DNA from: Corythucha ciliata
Taxonomy: Eukaryota > Arthropoda > Insecta > Hemiptera > Tingidae
Direction: 5' to 3'
NCBI GenBank assembly: GCA_038030265.1
Contig: CM075939.1
Span: 20,379,253 to 20,443,252, forward strand
DNA length: 64,000 nucleotides
Shown here: one piece after another, positions 43,791 to 55,200 of the stretch
How positions within the stretch are numbered: the first letter of the stretch is position 1
Layout: every line of letters begins with the position of its first letter
Position numbers and translations under genes: made by a program
Notes under the pieces: generated by a model
What the model was told of the DNA's origin: nothing
The model's input: the letters and a program-made list of their open reading frames with translations, nothing else
Database searches by the model: none

Positions 43791-44995
43791 CAGGGTGGAT
43801 CCGTATAAGTGTGACAAAAATTTTTGGGTAAAACTGCGTTAAAAGTGGAGTAAAATGGTACCTTCGGAAGTGTCCTACGTCGATCCGTTCCGGAGTTATG
43901 ATTTCTTTTTTGTGTTTAAAAAAGTAACCAATGCTTGCTTCAAAAAATCCGCAATTTCTCGGCTTATATCGCACGAAATCCAAAAAGTGATGCCATTTTC
44001 AGAAACTACGGAACATTTCCTTTAGGATAGAGGCCATTTTATTGCTTGAAATAATCGTCAACACCCAGAAATCTGGCATTTTTTCCATCAATTTACGTGT
44101 CCTCTAAAATTTGTCCGTTTTACGAAAAGTCGCTGTACCCAAACAGCTTTCTCAATTTTCGATATATCACAAAAACTCCCCGTCTTCTAAGTTTCCTTTT
44201 GGCGTGTTCACATTTGATGTTACCACTCACGTTTCTCACAAAAACGTCACGAGAATGCACAAAAACCGTGTTTTTACGAAACATGGACCATTGTCTACGG
44301 TATTCGTGAAGGGTGCAGGGAGATCGGCGGTAAGTGAGATTTCTCCATGGTAAGATATCCTGTTCTCACTTACTGCCGATCTCTCCGCACCCTTCACGAA
44401 TACCGTAGACAATGGCCCATGTTTCGTAAAAACACGGTTTTTGTGCATTCCCGTGACGTTCCTCACGCACCTTCCTCATTGAATAGAAAAAGTCAGAAAA
44501 TTTCCAGTTTTTTTTTTTCGATTTTCGGCGTGAAGCTGACTGATTTTTGTTGGCAAATTTCATATTCGGATTCAGCACCCCCCAAAACACATAAATCCGT
44601 TGAGAGAAAAACTTCTATACGCTTGTCCTGAAACAGGCTTTTTCAGCAAATTTTCTCAGCTGATTACTTTCAATTATTCACCTTGTTTATTTCGCTAACG
44701 CACGCGTTAAAAGTTACAGAATAGGGGGGCAGATCTGGATAAAAATAGGCTCTTTAAATAGAAAATGTTGTTCTCTTTACAATGGGCTCGTCATTTTTGC
44801 TATTGCAACAATTATTGCGTGAGCAACAAGCTGTTTCTGAAAAACAAAACAAAAAAAAACAAACAAAAAAACAGAAAATGGCGGATATCTCGGAAACAAA
44901 GCGGAATTTCAGAAAAGGGCAAATGGTCATTTGATCAAAAATAAGTTGCCCCTTCACTGGTTTTTTCTCTGTCCAGTCGCTTTTTGTACACCCTG
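43791..44995. mobile_element. TA-flanked non-autonomous DNA element with internal palindrome
   Basis: It is bounded by TA/CAGGGTG and CACCCTG/TA, as expected for Tc1/mariner-type insertion. It contains a 250-base palindrome (44227-44475), a truncated copy of the 8331 MITE (44650-44731), and no transposase. Confidence 0.78.
44227..44475. repeat. Large palindrome with arms of about 113 bases
   Basis: The left arm runs from CACGTTTCTCACAAAAACGT through GATCGGCGGTAAGTGAG to 44338. The right arm (44364-44475) is its near-perfect complement, with a spacer of about 25 bases. The frames on both strands here are mirror images. Confidence 0.93.
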
Positions 44996-44999
44996 TATA

Positions 45000-47220
45000 C
45001 CTAAGAGGGACATATTAGCCAATTTGACGCGATCTAAGGCCTATTAGGGTGGTTAGGACTTGGTTAGTTGGCAAACTAATGCTGAAATGCTTCGGGCCTT
45101 ATTCAGTAATTCTGGTAGCGGCCCAAAATAGGCGCTAAGGGGTAGCTAATTGATAACAAAAATATAGAAAGCGCGTTATTTTACTTTCACGTTCTTTTAA
45201 TGGACTAAACAGGTTGTGAATTATTGTTCCTTCCAGGAAAGAAGGTAAAAACTGGACTTTTGAAGCCCAACCCAGTCACTAAATGCAAAATTCTCCCAAT
45301 AAGAACAGTCCTTTTTAGACCAATCCTAGCTCACATCACTAATTTCCCGTCCTTTCTGCTCCCATCTCCAAATCCACGACTTTTATCTCCGGTCTTTACC
45401 ACGTTTTAATGTAATGGGAGGAGTCGCCAAACGGGGAAGCTAAAACTCCAACTCAACAACGGTAAATAGTACCCCACTCTTCCTCTCATCTTGGCAGGCT
45501 CTTTCAAATCCCCTTTTCCCACAGCGGGCTTCCTGCTTTGCTAAAAGTGGTGAGAGAGGGGTGTGGAGCCGGCAATTAATAACAGGCCATTTTCAAACTC
45601 CCTCCCTCATCATCAAAACACGCGAGGGGGCAGTGAGAGGGTACTACTGCCTTAACAACTAACAGTAAAGCATCTAAATCACTGTTGTTCTGAAACAAGA
45701 GACCATAAAACCAACTTAATAACAGCAAAGAGGCGTAAATCAAAGTAAAAATTTGCATTCCTTCGGATGTTTCAAAGACATCTGGGTCAAGATTTACAAT
45801 TGAAATCCAGGTGGTGATTTTGATGGGGCAAGATTTGTTTTCATTTTGCAAACATCTTTTGTGCTATTCCTTTCCCATTTTTATTCAATCTAATAACTCT
45901 CTCTCACCCTCTTCCACAACAATCACCAAAGTTTTTACTCAGCAAAAATAACTATCTGAAATGAACCAAGAGCGATTAAGAGCCATTAATCAGCAATGGG
46001 ATATTTAAGCCAAAGGGGAAGAACATAATAGAAGGGGAGAGATTTCGTGGGTTTATATTCAATAGGAAGTCACTTCAACTCGTGACCGACCCATTATGTG
46101 ACGCTGGAGGGAGAAGCACACCGGATGGATTTAAGAGGATCGTTTGATGAGTCGGTAATAGTCAAAAAGACATATCGCGATTCTTAAAACGTCTCTGGGC
46201 AATGCGATCTTGCCCCAAAAAGAATGTAAAAGGGAGGAGTGTTTGTCCCACTGGATAGCGGTGAGGAAAGGGGATCTTTTGTACTCGACGACATTAATGA
46301 CCCGTCGCAGATTTAGTGGGACGGAGACAATATGGTTTTTTTGTGCGTGTGGGTACGCTGAGGGGTAAGAATTCGAGTAAAAGAAGGGCGCGTTGACACG
46401 AAAGTGGTTGGGTGGTACAAGATCCTCGTTTATATGTCATTATGAGGGAATGAACTGGAGAAATATGGTGGTCGGGGTAGGGGTGGGGAAAAAAAAGAAA
46501 AAATGATAAATCGCTAAGAGAATGAGATAGGTTATTACTCAAGAACTTGAGGGTGAAAGAGTGGCTGGTATAAAATGTAAAAGATGACAAATCGAGTCGA
46601 GTATGAATCGAACTTTTTTTTAAGAGTCTGGGCCCATGTAAGAAGACTAGAATTTAAATATTTTATGCAGTTTGGACCCCTTCAGTTGGTTTCAAAGTTA
46701 GAGGGATGTTTGATGCATATTATGTTTCAGAGACGGAGAGGGTCAGACTACAGGAGACTCCCATAAGAAAGGGGGGAAAAAATAAACTTTAAAAATGTTT
46801 ACCGAAGTTATACAATAGCCTCTTTTCATCCGTGGAGTTCAAGAGGGTTGATCTTTTAACACTGAAGGAAAAATGTCTATTCTTCTATAGCATGTTTAAA
46901 CTTGTAACTATGTACATACAGACTTCATGAAATGATCAAAAATGAATTCAAAATTGAAACAAAAGCACCCCAACGATTAATATCCTTCAGACAATAGCAG
47001 AAGCTTAAGTGTTGATGAATAGAGGGGTAAGTGGTTGCTCTCAACAGAGCAGCTGGCAAGCAACATGAAGTGTAAACATTCGTTAAATGAGAAAATGACC
47101 CAGGGAGAGCTAGGGCGCTGACATTCGACTGAGACGGTGGAGCGCGACTAAAGAAGAGACTGTACTTCAAAGAGTTACTCTTTGTAAAGGCGAAGAACCA
47201 GACGAATTGCATGTGTCAGA
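45000..47220. other. Intergenic DNA without recognised features
   Basis: There are purine-rich and pyrimidine-rich tracts only. The open frames have no recognisable domain. Confidence 0.45.
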
Positions 47221-47224
47221 TCTG

Positions 47225-47400
47225 AACGGTGAAACCCCCTAAATTTTATAATCTCAACTGCCAATGTATACCTGGCACTTGTTCGGAGATTTTAATTATT
47301 TGTGCGCACCAAAATAATTTATCCAGCCCCAAAACATGTAATTTCATCCATTAAGTGCCTGTTCAGCCGTGTGCCAGCGATCATTCGATAACAAAACTTA
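47225..47400 (+). mobile_element. SINE family B, copy 2 (body only)
   Basis: CCAGCCCCAAAACATGTAAT, GTGCCTGTTCAGCCGTGTG and GCGATCATTC match the copy at 14225-14412. The tRNA-like head is not recognisable here. Confidence 0.55.
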
Positions 47401-47469
47401 AAATTTCAGAGCTCAAGAATTAGTTCTAGACAGTCGATCAGTTGGTAAGCCGAAGACGGTACATGTTCG

Positions 47470-47615
47470 GTGCGCAAACGCCGCGGCCAGTTTATGAACG
47501 CGAATAGCCATTTAAACATTTTCGAGGCGTGAAGGCTCAGTTTAACCACTTAGGCCGAATAGAATCAGTTTTGCCATTTTAGGTCTGACCTGAATGGCGT
47601 CAGTTTAAACGAGAT
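47470..47615 (-). repeat. Degenerate minisatellite, family 4 (reverse orientation)
   Basis: About four units (GAATAGCCATTT, TCAGTTTAACCA, TCAGTTTTGCCATTT). Confidence 0.6.
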
Positions 47616-47937
47616 ACCTAATCGATTTTTTCATGTTTTTTAATCACAACGCGGATTTTGTAGAAAAAACATCTGTAACTTGACAAATACACGTCATAAG
47701 TTAATCTAACGACCTCACTGAAAAGAGCATTACTTTTTTCAGTTGGGTTACGTTATTTCTGACTCGGTATAGCGAATGATTCTTGGAGTAAACATGGCAA
47801 ATATAAAATGTTTTTAAAAAATAATCGGTTTTTTGACAACAAATCATTGCAAGGCCATAATAGCAATTTTGCTTCCACCGCGCCGCCTGGAAAATCCCCT
47901 TAACTCCCTAAGATTGCCTGAAGCAACAGAGACATAT

Positions 47938-48310
47938 GACAAAATGGCAGTCTGGGGGAACGAAATGACTGAATCCCTATAAAATAAATTGTTGAACTGC
48001 TCAAATTAAAAACATTTATTCTTCTAGGTACTCGTAATCGGCTAAATTGCCTCATTTTTCACCACAAAAATGAGCTTTCTTCAAAAAATTGCGAAGAATA
48101 AAGGTGACTTCAGCCACCTTTACCTAACTAATAATTAACTTACTTAAGTTAATTAAATGTTTCAATTCAGTTTGAACATAATATTTTTTATCAAAAAACC
48201 TACTCGTGTAAAAGGGGCTTCAGATTTGATCGAAAGTTGTTTTTACCCATTTTTCCAACAATCTATTTTATAGGGATTCAGTCATTTCGTTCCTGCAGAC
48301 GCCATTTTGC
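47938..48310. mobile_element. Fold-back element with 65-base arms, about 370 bases
   Basis: The left arm (AAAATGGCAGTCTGGGGG, then AACGAAATGACTGAATCCC) is reverse-complemented at 48255-48310. There is no coding sequence. Confidence 0.83.
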
Positions 48311-48559
48311 CTCGGAACCTATTCAAGGTGCCATAAATAACTTCATGATAGCCTGACTGTCCGTGGGAATACGGATATCGGTAATTTGATTAGATTATCA
48401 ACAGCGCAAGCCGCAATTGAGTTGATTAAGGCCTGCAAGACCGAAGTGCGTACTCCCAGATGTGTAGGCAGCCTCCATATGGGTTCTACTTCGTATATAA
48501 AAGCATTCATCCCGTCCTATCATCCGTCAGTGAACCACAACTTTTCGTAGTGAATCCTC

Positions 48560-50021
48560 TTCACCACCAGCCCGCCACCAACCGCAAGGTGGATGGTGAA
48601 GAGACAGTACAGTAGAGAGTTCTAAACATGACTCCGGGTATCTTGCCCAGCACGGGATCCAATCTCACGTTCAGGATTCTGAAGTGGTCCCTGATAGCCA
48701 GAGTCCCACTGTTCTACATACCACCCCATTTGAGCCTTAGGGTCAACATCACCGCCGCCTTTTGATAAAGACCTTCAGCATTAGCACCTCCATCGTAACG
48801 GAGGGGAGTGGCGTGAGTATCAACCAGGCCACAGAGAAATATGTTAGAGTGGGTCTAACAATCGCCGCGTACAGCCATTATGGTCATACTCGGCATCAGT
48901 CCTGACGTTTTGCCACACCATTCTTCCCCGCCCTCCATTCTTCGCCCTCATAAGCATCATTTTACCCCTGTCGATAAGTCTACCCAAGTGTTCATTCCAG
49001 GTAAGGGTGGAGCCCAGAGAAACGCATAGATACTCAACTTCCCCATGAAAAGTTAGCTTTGAATTGGAAGCCCTGGGTTCATTAAAGTCCCCGAAGGGGG
49101 AAATGACCCCCCCCCCCTTTGTGGGCAACCTTCTTTTACTGACACCTCAGGAGACTCCCCTAGTAATGTGGGTGTAACCAATCTGCTTACTGCACACGCC
49201 ATGCTTTCCTGCAGCCTCAAGAACGGAGGATATACATACATACATACATAGAGGTCCAAACGCATCCTCAATTTCCACGAAGATTCCCACCGGTGCGGTG
49301 GTTCCTTATGGGCAAGAGTCCCCTCCAACTTGTTTCGCCGGACTTGCCCTTCCCGGTAGGCAAATTGACCCGGGTGTAGCGGCCTCAAGGGGAGGAAGCC
49401 TTCCCAGATGTGCCTATCTACCGATTGCTCCAACGTCTTTAGAACGAACGATGTTTGATAGATAAGTCGGTAAACCTAGCTAGTGCACACGACGGGCGCC
49501 CCGGGTTATGAATGCCACACAGACGTCTGGCAACATCCACCCCCCCTCCCATCACACAGGATTTTGGGAATTATGCCGTCCGGTTCAGGAGCTTTGAAAG
49601 GGGCAAATGAGGCCTATACGGCCCACTTCACTGATCCCACCACCTCACTGGCCGCACGCCAGTCCACTCTCATCGCCTTCCAATGGAAGAGCTGCAAGGG
49701 TGGAGTGGAGGTATTCACCTCGACGGGCCCAGGAAACAGGATTCCCGTTAAAGTGGACAATGCTTCCGAAGCCATTGTAGTATAGCCTCCATTCACTTTT
49801 TTCTATGTGTTCTGTGCCAACATGATTCGGCGGGTTGTAGGAAAGAAGCCGAACCGCGGAGAAGATATTTTCAGCCTACTCGCTGAATCCCCTCGACAGG
49901 AGAACTTCTTCGACTTCCTCAGTCCCCGCCGATATTCCGCCAGCTTGGCCCTATAGCCCTCCCACAGTCCCACTGTCTGTCTCGGACAGCCCCATCGAAG
50001 AGCCTCCGCGATTCCCTTCAT
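48560..50021 (-). pseudogene. Broken non-LTR retrotransposon, Jockey/R1-like reverse transcriptase
   Basis: Frame-shifted pieces appear in the right order on the minus strand: YRAKLAEYRRGLRKSKK before the RT, ASEALSTLTGILFPG, FKAPEPDGIIPKIL, RPLHPGQFAYREGQ, GCPQRGG, VEYLCVSLGSTLTWNEHL and AVYAAIVRPTLTYFSVAW. These fit conserved RT blocks of Jockey- or R1-type elements. The YADD catalytic box should lie between GCPQ and VEYL but is missing, and a (TATG)n microsatellite has expanded at 49231-49250. The element is dead. Confidence 0.85.
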
Positions 50022-50036
50022 AATTAACTACCTCGA

Positions 50037-50230
50037 GCGCGCCTCGATGATGTAATGGATACAACACTCGCTTCACAACCCAGTGGGCCTGGGTTCGAAT
50101 CTGGCTATTGCCCATTTCGCTATAAGGCTGCGGCGAGCTGTGACACGACGCACTCGGCTTCGTGTGGCCGTTCCCGGCGGTGAGCGTTTAACACACTGCG
50201 CACCAAACGCCCGCGAAGCTGGTGTGGAGT
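50037..50230 (+). mobile_element. tRNA-derived SINE, family A, copy 3 (3' truncated)
   Basis: It begins GCGCGCCTCGATGATGTAAT with B box GGGTTCGAATCTGG, and is cut off about 190 bases in, where an inverted copy starts. Confidence 0.85.
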
Positions 50231-50239
50231 GCCCAGTTG

Positions 50240-50425
50240 AAAGCTTTGAACCCAGCAGGCGCCTAAGCCTCCCTTATTGGGCTCCTACACCATACCCAGA
50301 TCTAACTGTGCACTTCACACCCGTCCTACGCAGGCGTTTCGGTCGGTGCGCGGTTTGTTGAACGCACATGGGCAATGGCTGGATTCGAACCCAGGCCCGC
50401 TGGGTTGCGAAGCGAGCTGGCAAAC
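50240..50425 (-). mobile_element. tRNA-derived SINE, family A, copy 4 (inverted, 5' truncated)
   Basis: It is the reverse complement of the family body, from GGCGCCTAAGCC through GGATTCGAACCC to the anticodon region. With copy 3 it makes an inverted pair that could fold at the RNA level. Confidence 0.85.
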
Positions 50426-51029
50426 GCACTCGTACGCAAAACCTCGAGTTCCTAATTCCACGTAAAAGAGGACGAGACGTTTCCGCGTGATAAGACGTCA
50501 GCAGCACATCCTGCAGTTCCTCCGCCGCCCCCTCTACATAATCTCCAGTTTAAGCCTACCTTTAGCTTCTTCTGCGAAGGTACCCCAACACACGTACGAA
50601 AGCTGCAGCACGCCTAGTGTATCCTCCCCTCACTACTTTATCACCACGCTAACATACCTGTGGTACGAGGACAACGGAACCTCCGACTCAAACCATTTTA
50701 TGTCCTAACAAATCGGGCAAGGAAGTAGAAAGGGTGAGGACTAGGAGCTCAGTTCTACTCCTTGGTAAAAAAAGTGGGCCTACTGCCCCTGTTCAACACG
50801 GATAACTCCCTAGTTGCCAGGCACTCAAAGAAGGCCTCACAAGGTTGTTGTTTGTGCTTTTCCATACCAAAAAATCACCGGTACATTTTTCGCCCAAATC
50901 GAAGGTTCATGCATGTACCTGTCTTGAAAAGTGCACGGGTCACCTAGACTCGAAAGCGCAGCCGTAGTGCGGCAGCTGCCCCCCCCCCCCCCGATACCAT
51001 CGAAAAGTATAAATTCTACGGAGTCACCA

Positions 51030-51480
51030 CCTTTTGTTTAATCGACGCTCACAAAAAATTAATTTCTCAGATTTCACTCACTAAAAAACCAATTTCACAG
51101 GTTTTTGTTCTTGAAAACCTGATTTCTCGGGGTGGCCTAATTCAAAACCCCCTTTCGCGGTATTAACAACTCTAAAACTCCTTCAGCCGCAGGTATGGAA
51201 CACTGAAAAATCAATTTATAGATTTCGTTCTCTTAAAACCAATTTCTGAGATTTTTCTCACGAAAACTCTATTTTGGTCTCGTTGTGATGGTGGCAATTT
51301 ACGTTTCTGGCTCACTAAAAACCCAATTTTGCGGGATTTTGGTGCTGAAACTCCAATTTCTCGGATGCTGCTCTCTGAAAACCTAATTTTGCGAATTTTT
51401 CTCATTAAAAAAACATTTTTGCGGATCAGGCTCACTACAACAAATCATTTCTCAGATTTCGCTCGCTGACTACTGCGATA
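51030..51480 (-). repeat. Degenerate minisatellite, family 1 (minus orientation)
   Basis: About 13 units (AAAACCAATTTCTGAG and GGCTCACTAAAAACC forms). A 25-base piece of the GTGCATTT repeat is embedded near 51270. Confidence 0.72.
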
Positions 51481-51499
51481 CTACGCGATACTTTCAATA

Positions 51500-52112
51500 A
51501 CTTCTCTAAAAAGAGCCCCTCTCCCAGTTCATCAAAAACTGAAATCTTGAAGAAACTAGAAAAATACTTTCAACACTATAAAAAACTATCGTACGTTGTT
51601 TAATCATTAGAATTATTCCACTCCTCCCCTGCCCATAATTATGCTTTTACGTTCGTGTCATCACTATTTCACCCTCGCTACTTGTTGCGTAAATAAATTA
51701 TATTTTGTGTTAAAGAAAAATATGAATTTAACACGCTGTCATTGGAAAAGGTCGGACCTATTTTGGAATGCCTAATAGTGATGCGGAATGGATTGATTCT
51801 CTCGTCAAGCAGGTCATCACGGAAAAACGAGGACAGATGGCATCGAAATATTGTTTTTATCCTACTTTTCGATTCTTTGCCAGTCGGAACTCGGACGCAC
51901 GATTCAAAAAATGGGTCAAGAGGATTTTTGTACAAGCGCTCTACGGGTTGTGATTCTCAACAAGCCAAAGAGTTATGGGCTGGTCCGCAAATTAGGAGGA
52001 CCCTACCTAACACTTTCACGAAAAATTACTCAACGATGGAAGAGAGCTACTGTGACAACGAAACTATACGAACTTCGAAACTTTAAAATAAGGAGTTAAA
52101 AGGTGGACTCAC
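51500..52112. other. Sequence downstream of the last CHTF18 exon seen, no gene recognised
   Basis: Overlapping plus-strand frames (51742-52099) have no known domain. I searched by eye for the conserved C-terminal tail of CHTF18 on the minus strand and did not find it. Confidence 0.4.
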
Positions 52113-52234
52113 CGCCTCTACTCGTTTTTTGATCGCCTTTGGAGTCAATTTCTGCAAGTGACTAGGAATGGCGGCCGGAGACACTACATGCTTGGTAGCT
52201 TTAGTTTGAGCTTGAGGATCCTTCGACGTAGGAA
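52113..52234 (-). CDS. CHTF18: CHTF18 exon o: basic C-terminal linker
   Basis: The acceptor is gtttcaaacag and the donor GCG/gtgagt, phase 1 to 0. It encodes PTSKDPQAQTKATKHVVSPA and PSHLQKLTPKAIKKRVEA. Other frames hit stops. At least one more exon should follow. Confidence 0.7.
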
Positions 52235-55200
52235 CTGTTTGAAACAATAAAATAGAATGAGAAATTATTTTAAAAATTATAGTCGTAACAAGGAGGGATG
52301 CGTTTCATAAACTTTTCACTCCGGAGGTACGGATAGGACACGAAAAGGGATGAAAATGGAGGGGTAGGATCAAAATCCACTTTGATGGTTCCTGGAGTAT
52401 TATAATCCTATTAGAAACTTAGCGGGATGCTTTACCACTTAAAGCATTAGCATGGCGCTTCGACAAATAGGGTGTAATCAGTTAACGATGTTAGCAACAA
52501 CGAACAGGAAGAGAGAAGGTTTAAAAGGAGACTTCGAATAAGGTAGGGGGGTAAGTGAAGGGGTAGATTTTCTGGTTGCACATAAGTTGAGAAAGTCTTG
52601 CTCAATTTTTTTCCCTGGTTCCCCTTCTTTACCTTTTTTCTCTGTCTCTTTCGCTAGCAAAGTGTCTCCCATCATTTTTTTCGCTACCCGGTTGATTTTA
52701 TGAGTTTCAACCTCTCCGGCCACCATTTGCTTCCCCGTATAGCCGAAGATTCTCTCACGAGGACGTTCACCGAAACATCCAACTTCGTCCAAGTTTCTGA
52801 AATTGAATTACTGAATTCAAACGTTGATTTTCTTACAGCTCCCTCTCACCATTCACAAGTTACCAGGATACTTACGGATCAAACAAATATACATAACTTC
52901 CGTCCACAGTTCGTTCCTGAATATAATTAATACCATAATCTACCATTACTTGAACCACTCGATCCACTTCACTTTTTTCCTTGGATGTGTGAAGCTGAGC
53001 ACTTATCTGGGAAATTTTACGTGAAAAAAAATAAAATAAATAAATAATAAGCAAGTCAAATCAACCATCCAAGAACAAACTCACCTGTCTAACGTTGGGC
53101 ACTAAAAGCTCGAGTAAGTAAGGAATTAAATCTAACAGTAACTTATTTTTCTCCTGATAAGGCCTTATTGGAGCCGAAATCCCACCAAGCAACAGTTCGA
53201 GAATTTGATTACATCGAACTGTTCGTTGATACACCTGTGATCAATCAAAAACAAAGTGAAAAATAATAAAAATTAGATAAGTAGCCGTAGTTGCCTACGT
53301 TGTCAGTCATACCTTGTTGAGGAAAAATATGTATAAAAAAAAATAGGTAAAATATAGAAATTGGAGGTTTATTTATGGTGATGGGGGGGGGGGGTAAATT
53401 CATCGCCCAGCGTCTTCGACAGTAATTGGGCAGACTAAGGAAACACGAAATACAGCAGGTCATTAAAAAAAATGAGGTTCTTAAGGAATAAAAAGGCGGT
53501 AATGTTTTCTTATAAGAAGATGAAAAACAACAAAAGAAGGGAGGAGGGGCAAAAATTTTGCATTAAACATCCTCTCGTTAACAACGTCCCTTCATCGTTT
53601 TCATTTAAAGCGAGCCTTTGGTGGAGGGGCAAAAGGATGGAGGGCTCATTTACGCGCAAGTTGTTGTCCACTATCTCATTTCTTAGAGAGGATGATTGCA
53701 TATTTTGTAGGGAAGAAAAACCTTTTTTTGTTATTACGCGACCTTTTTTCACGCTCACTTAACTGTTCAAAAATGACGGAATGGGTGGGAGGGGCAATTA
53801 AAAATGTACAAAGCAATTAACTGTTCCCCCACCTTCAGATTTCTTTTGAAAGTGCTCGACCAAGAAAGAAAGATTTAAAAAAAATACCCTCATACCTCGT
53901 ATGACTTAGTTGGATACTCCAATTTAGGCCAAGAAAAAGATGAATAGAGGAGGTGCCATTCGATGAATGGATAAATGAGGTACGGATACAGCGAGTAATT
54001 TTGAGTAGTGTTTATAGCAGCTGTCATTTCGTTATGGAAACAGAACCAATTCAGACCCTTCACGACCTGTAAAACAGATATAGGAAAAATTATCTGACGT
54101 TGAGATGATGAAAACATGCAGAATAGAAAGGCTTTCGTGTACATTGAGCCCTAACGCAATGAACTTGTAGATATAATTGCTGCGTCGTAGGTGACAAATG
54201 CGAAAAGGGCCAAGCGTAAACTATGTCGAGGAAGATTAATAGAGCTTTGCATTTGCATAAAATTCAGCTCTGGAGCCGAGCAGTTCCACCCGTCTTTTCG
54301 GAATGACATCATGTGGTAACGGAGAAGACGAGTGGAAATGCTCGGCTCCAGAGCTGAATTTTATGCAAATGCAGAACGCCATAATATTCTTATTCTAGTA
54401 AGATTGTATCTTCCGTAACAATAAGGAAAAAATAGAGTTTCTCATGAATCACTTTCACATCACTTTTTTATTTCACAGAACGAACAGTCACTGGACAATG
54501 ACGTCACCCTCTTTGGAGTCATTTCCTTTCACCGAAATGCCATTGTTCTTCTCGTCCAGATTCACCATTCATGTGAATGAGACGCGATTTTCCTCCAATG
54601 AGTCCGATTAAATTTGAAAACTTCTGCGATAACCAATGACGCTTCGAGTCTGCACGTCAGTTTAGAATTAAATTTCAACAAGGTAAACCCGACTAAAAGG
54701 GAAATTCTACTAGCAACAAATTGGAAAAAAAATTATAACTCACAAGCGACTGTGACAAGAGTGGAAAGTGTCAAAGTGATGCACATGATTGAGGCGTGCT
54801 GTCCTGGAACGCTTGATCATGACAGAAATATGTATAATTCCGAAAGTACGCGTGTATCAAGTTCGTGTAAAATCGTCATGTGTTAAATAGACAACATTTG
54901 AATGTAGGAGCTTTTATACGTCTTTTATTTACTAATTGCAACTTAAGTGTGATTTGTTCTTATCTTCCTCTTGTTTTTCTTTCATTTTCTTCTCGACATT
55001 CATCCTTCGTTTTTCCTCAATCTGTTCCTGAAGAGCTTTAGCATATTCCTGCTGCTTCTGACGAGCGTCTCCAGCTCCGGTTCCGTGTATATCCGACAAA
55101 TGTCGCCTCGGACTTTTTCTCAATTGATTATGAGGCGAAGGACCGCTGTTTCGCCCTGTAGGGCGCCTTCCTGAGTCGTCCTGTTGTATTCTCTCCGATT

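Noticed and set aside
51742..52099. Overlapping plus-strand frames after CHTF18
   Set aside because: Three frames are open over the same stretch without domain similarity; I could not link them to a gene or transposon.
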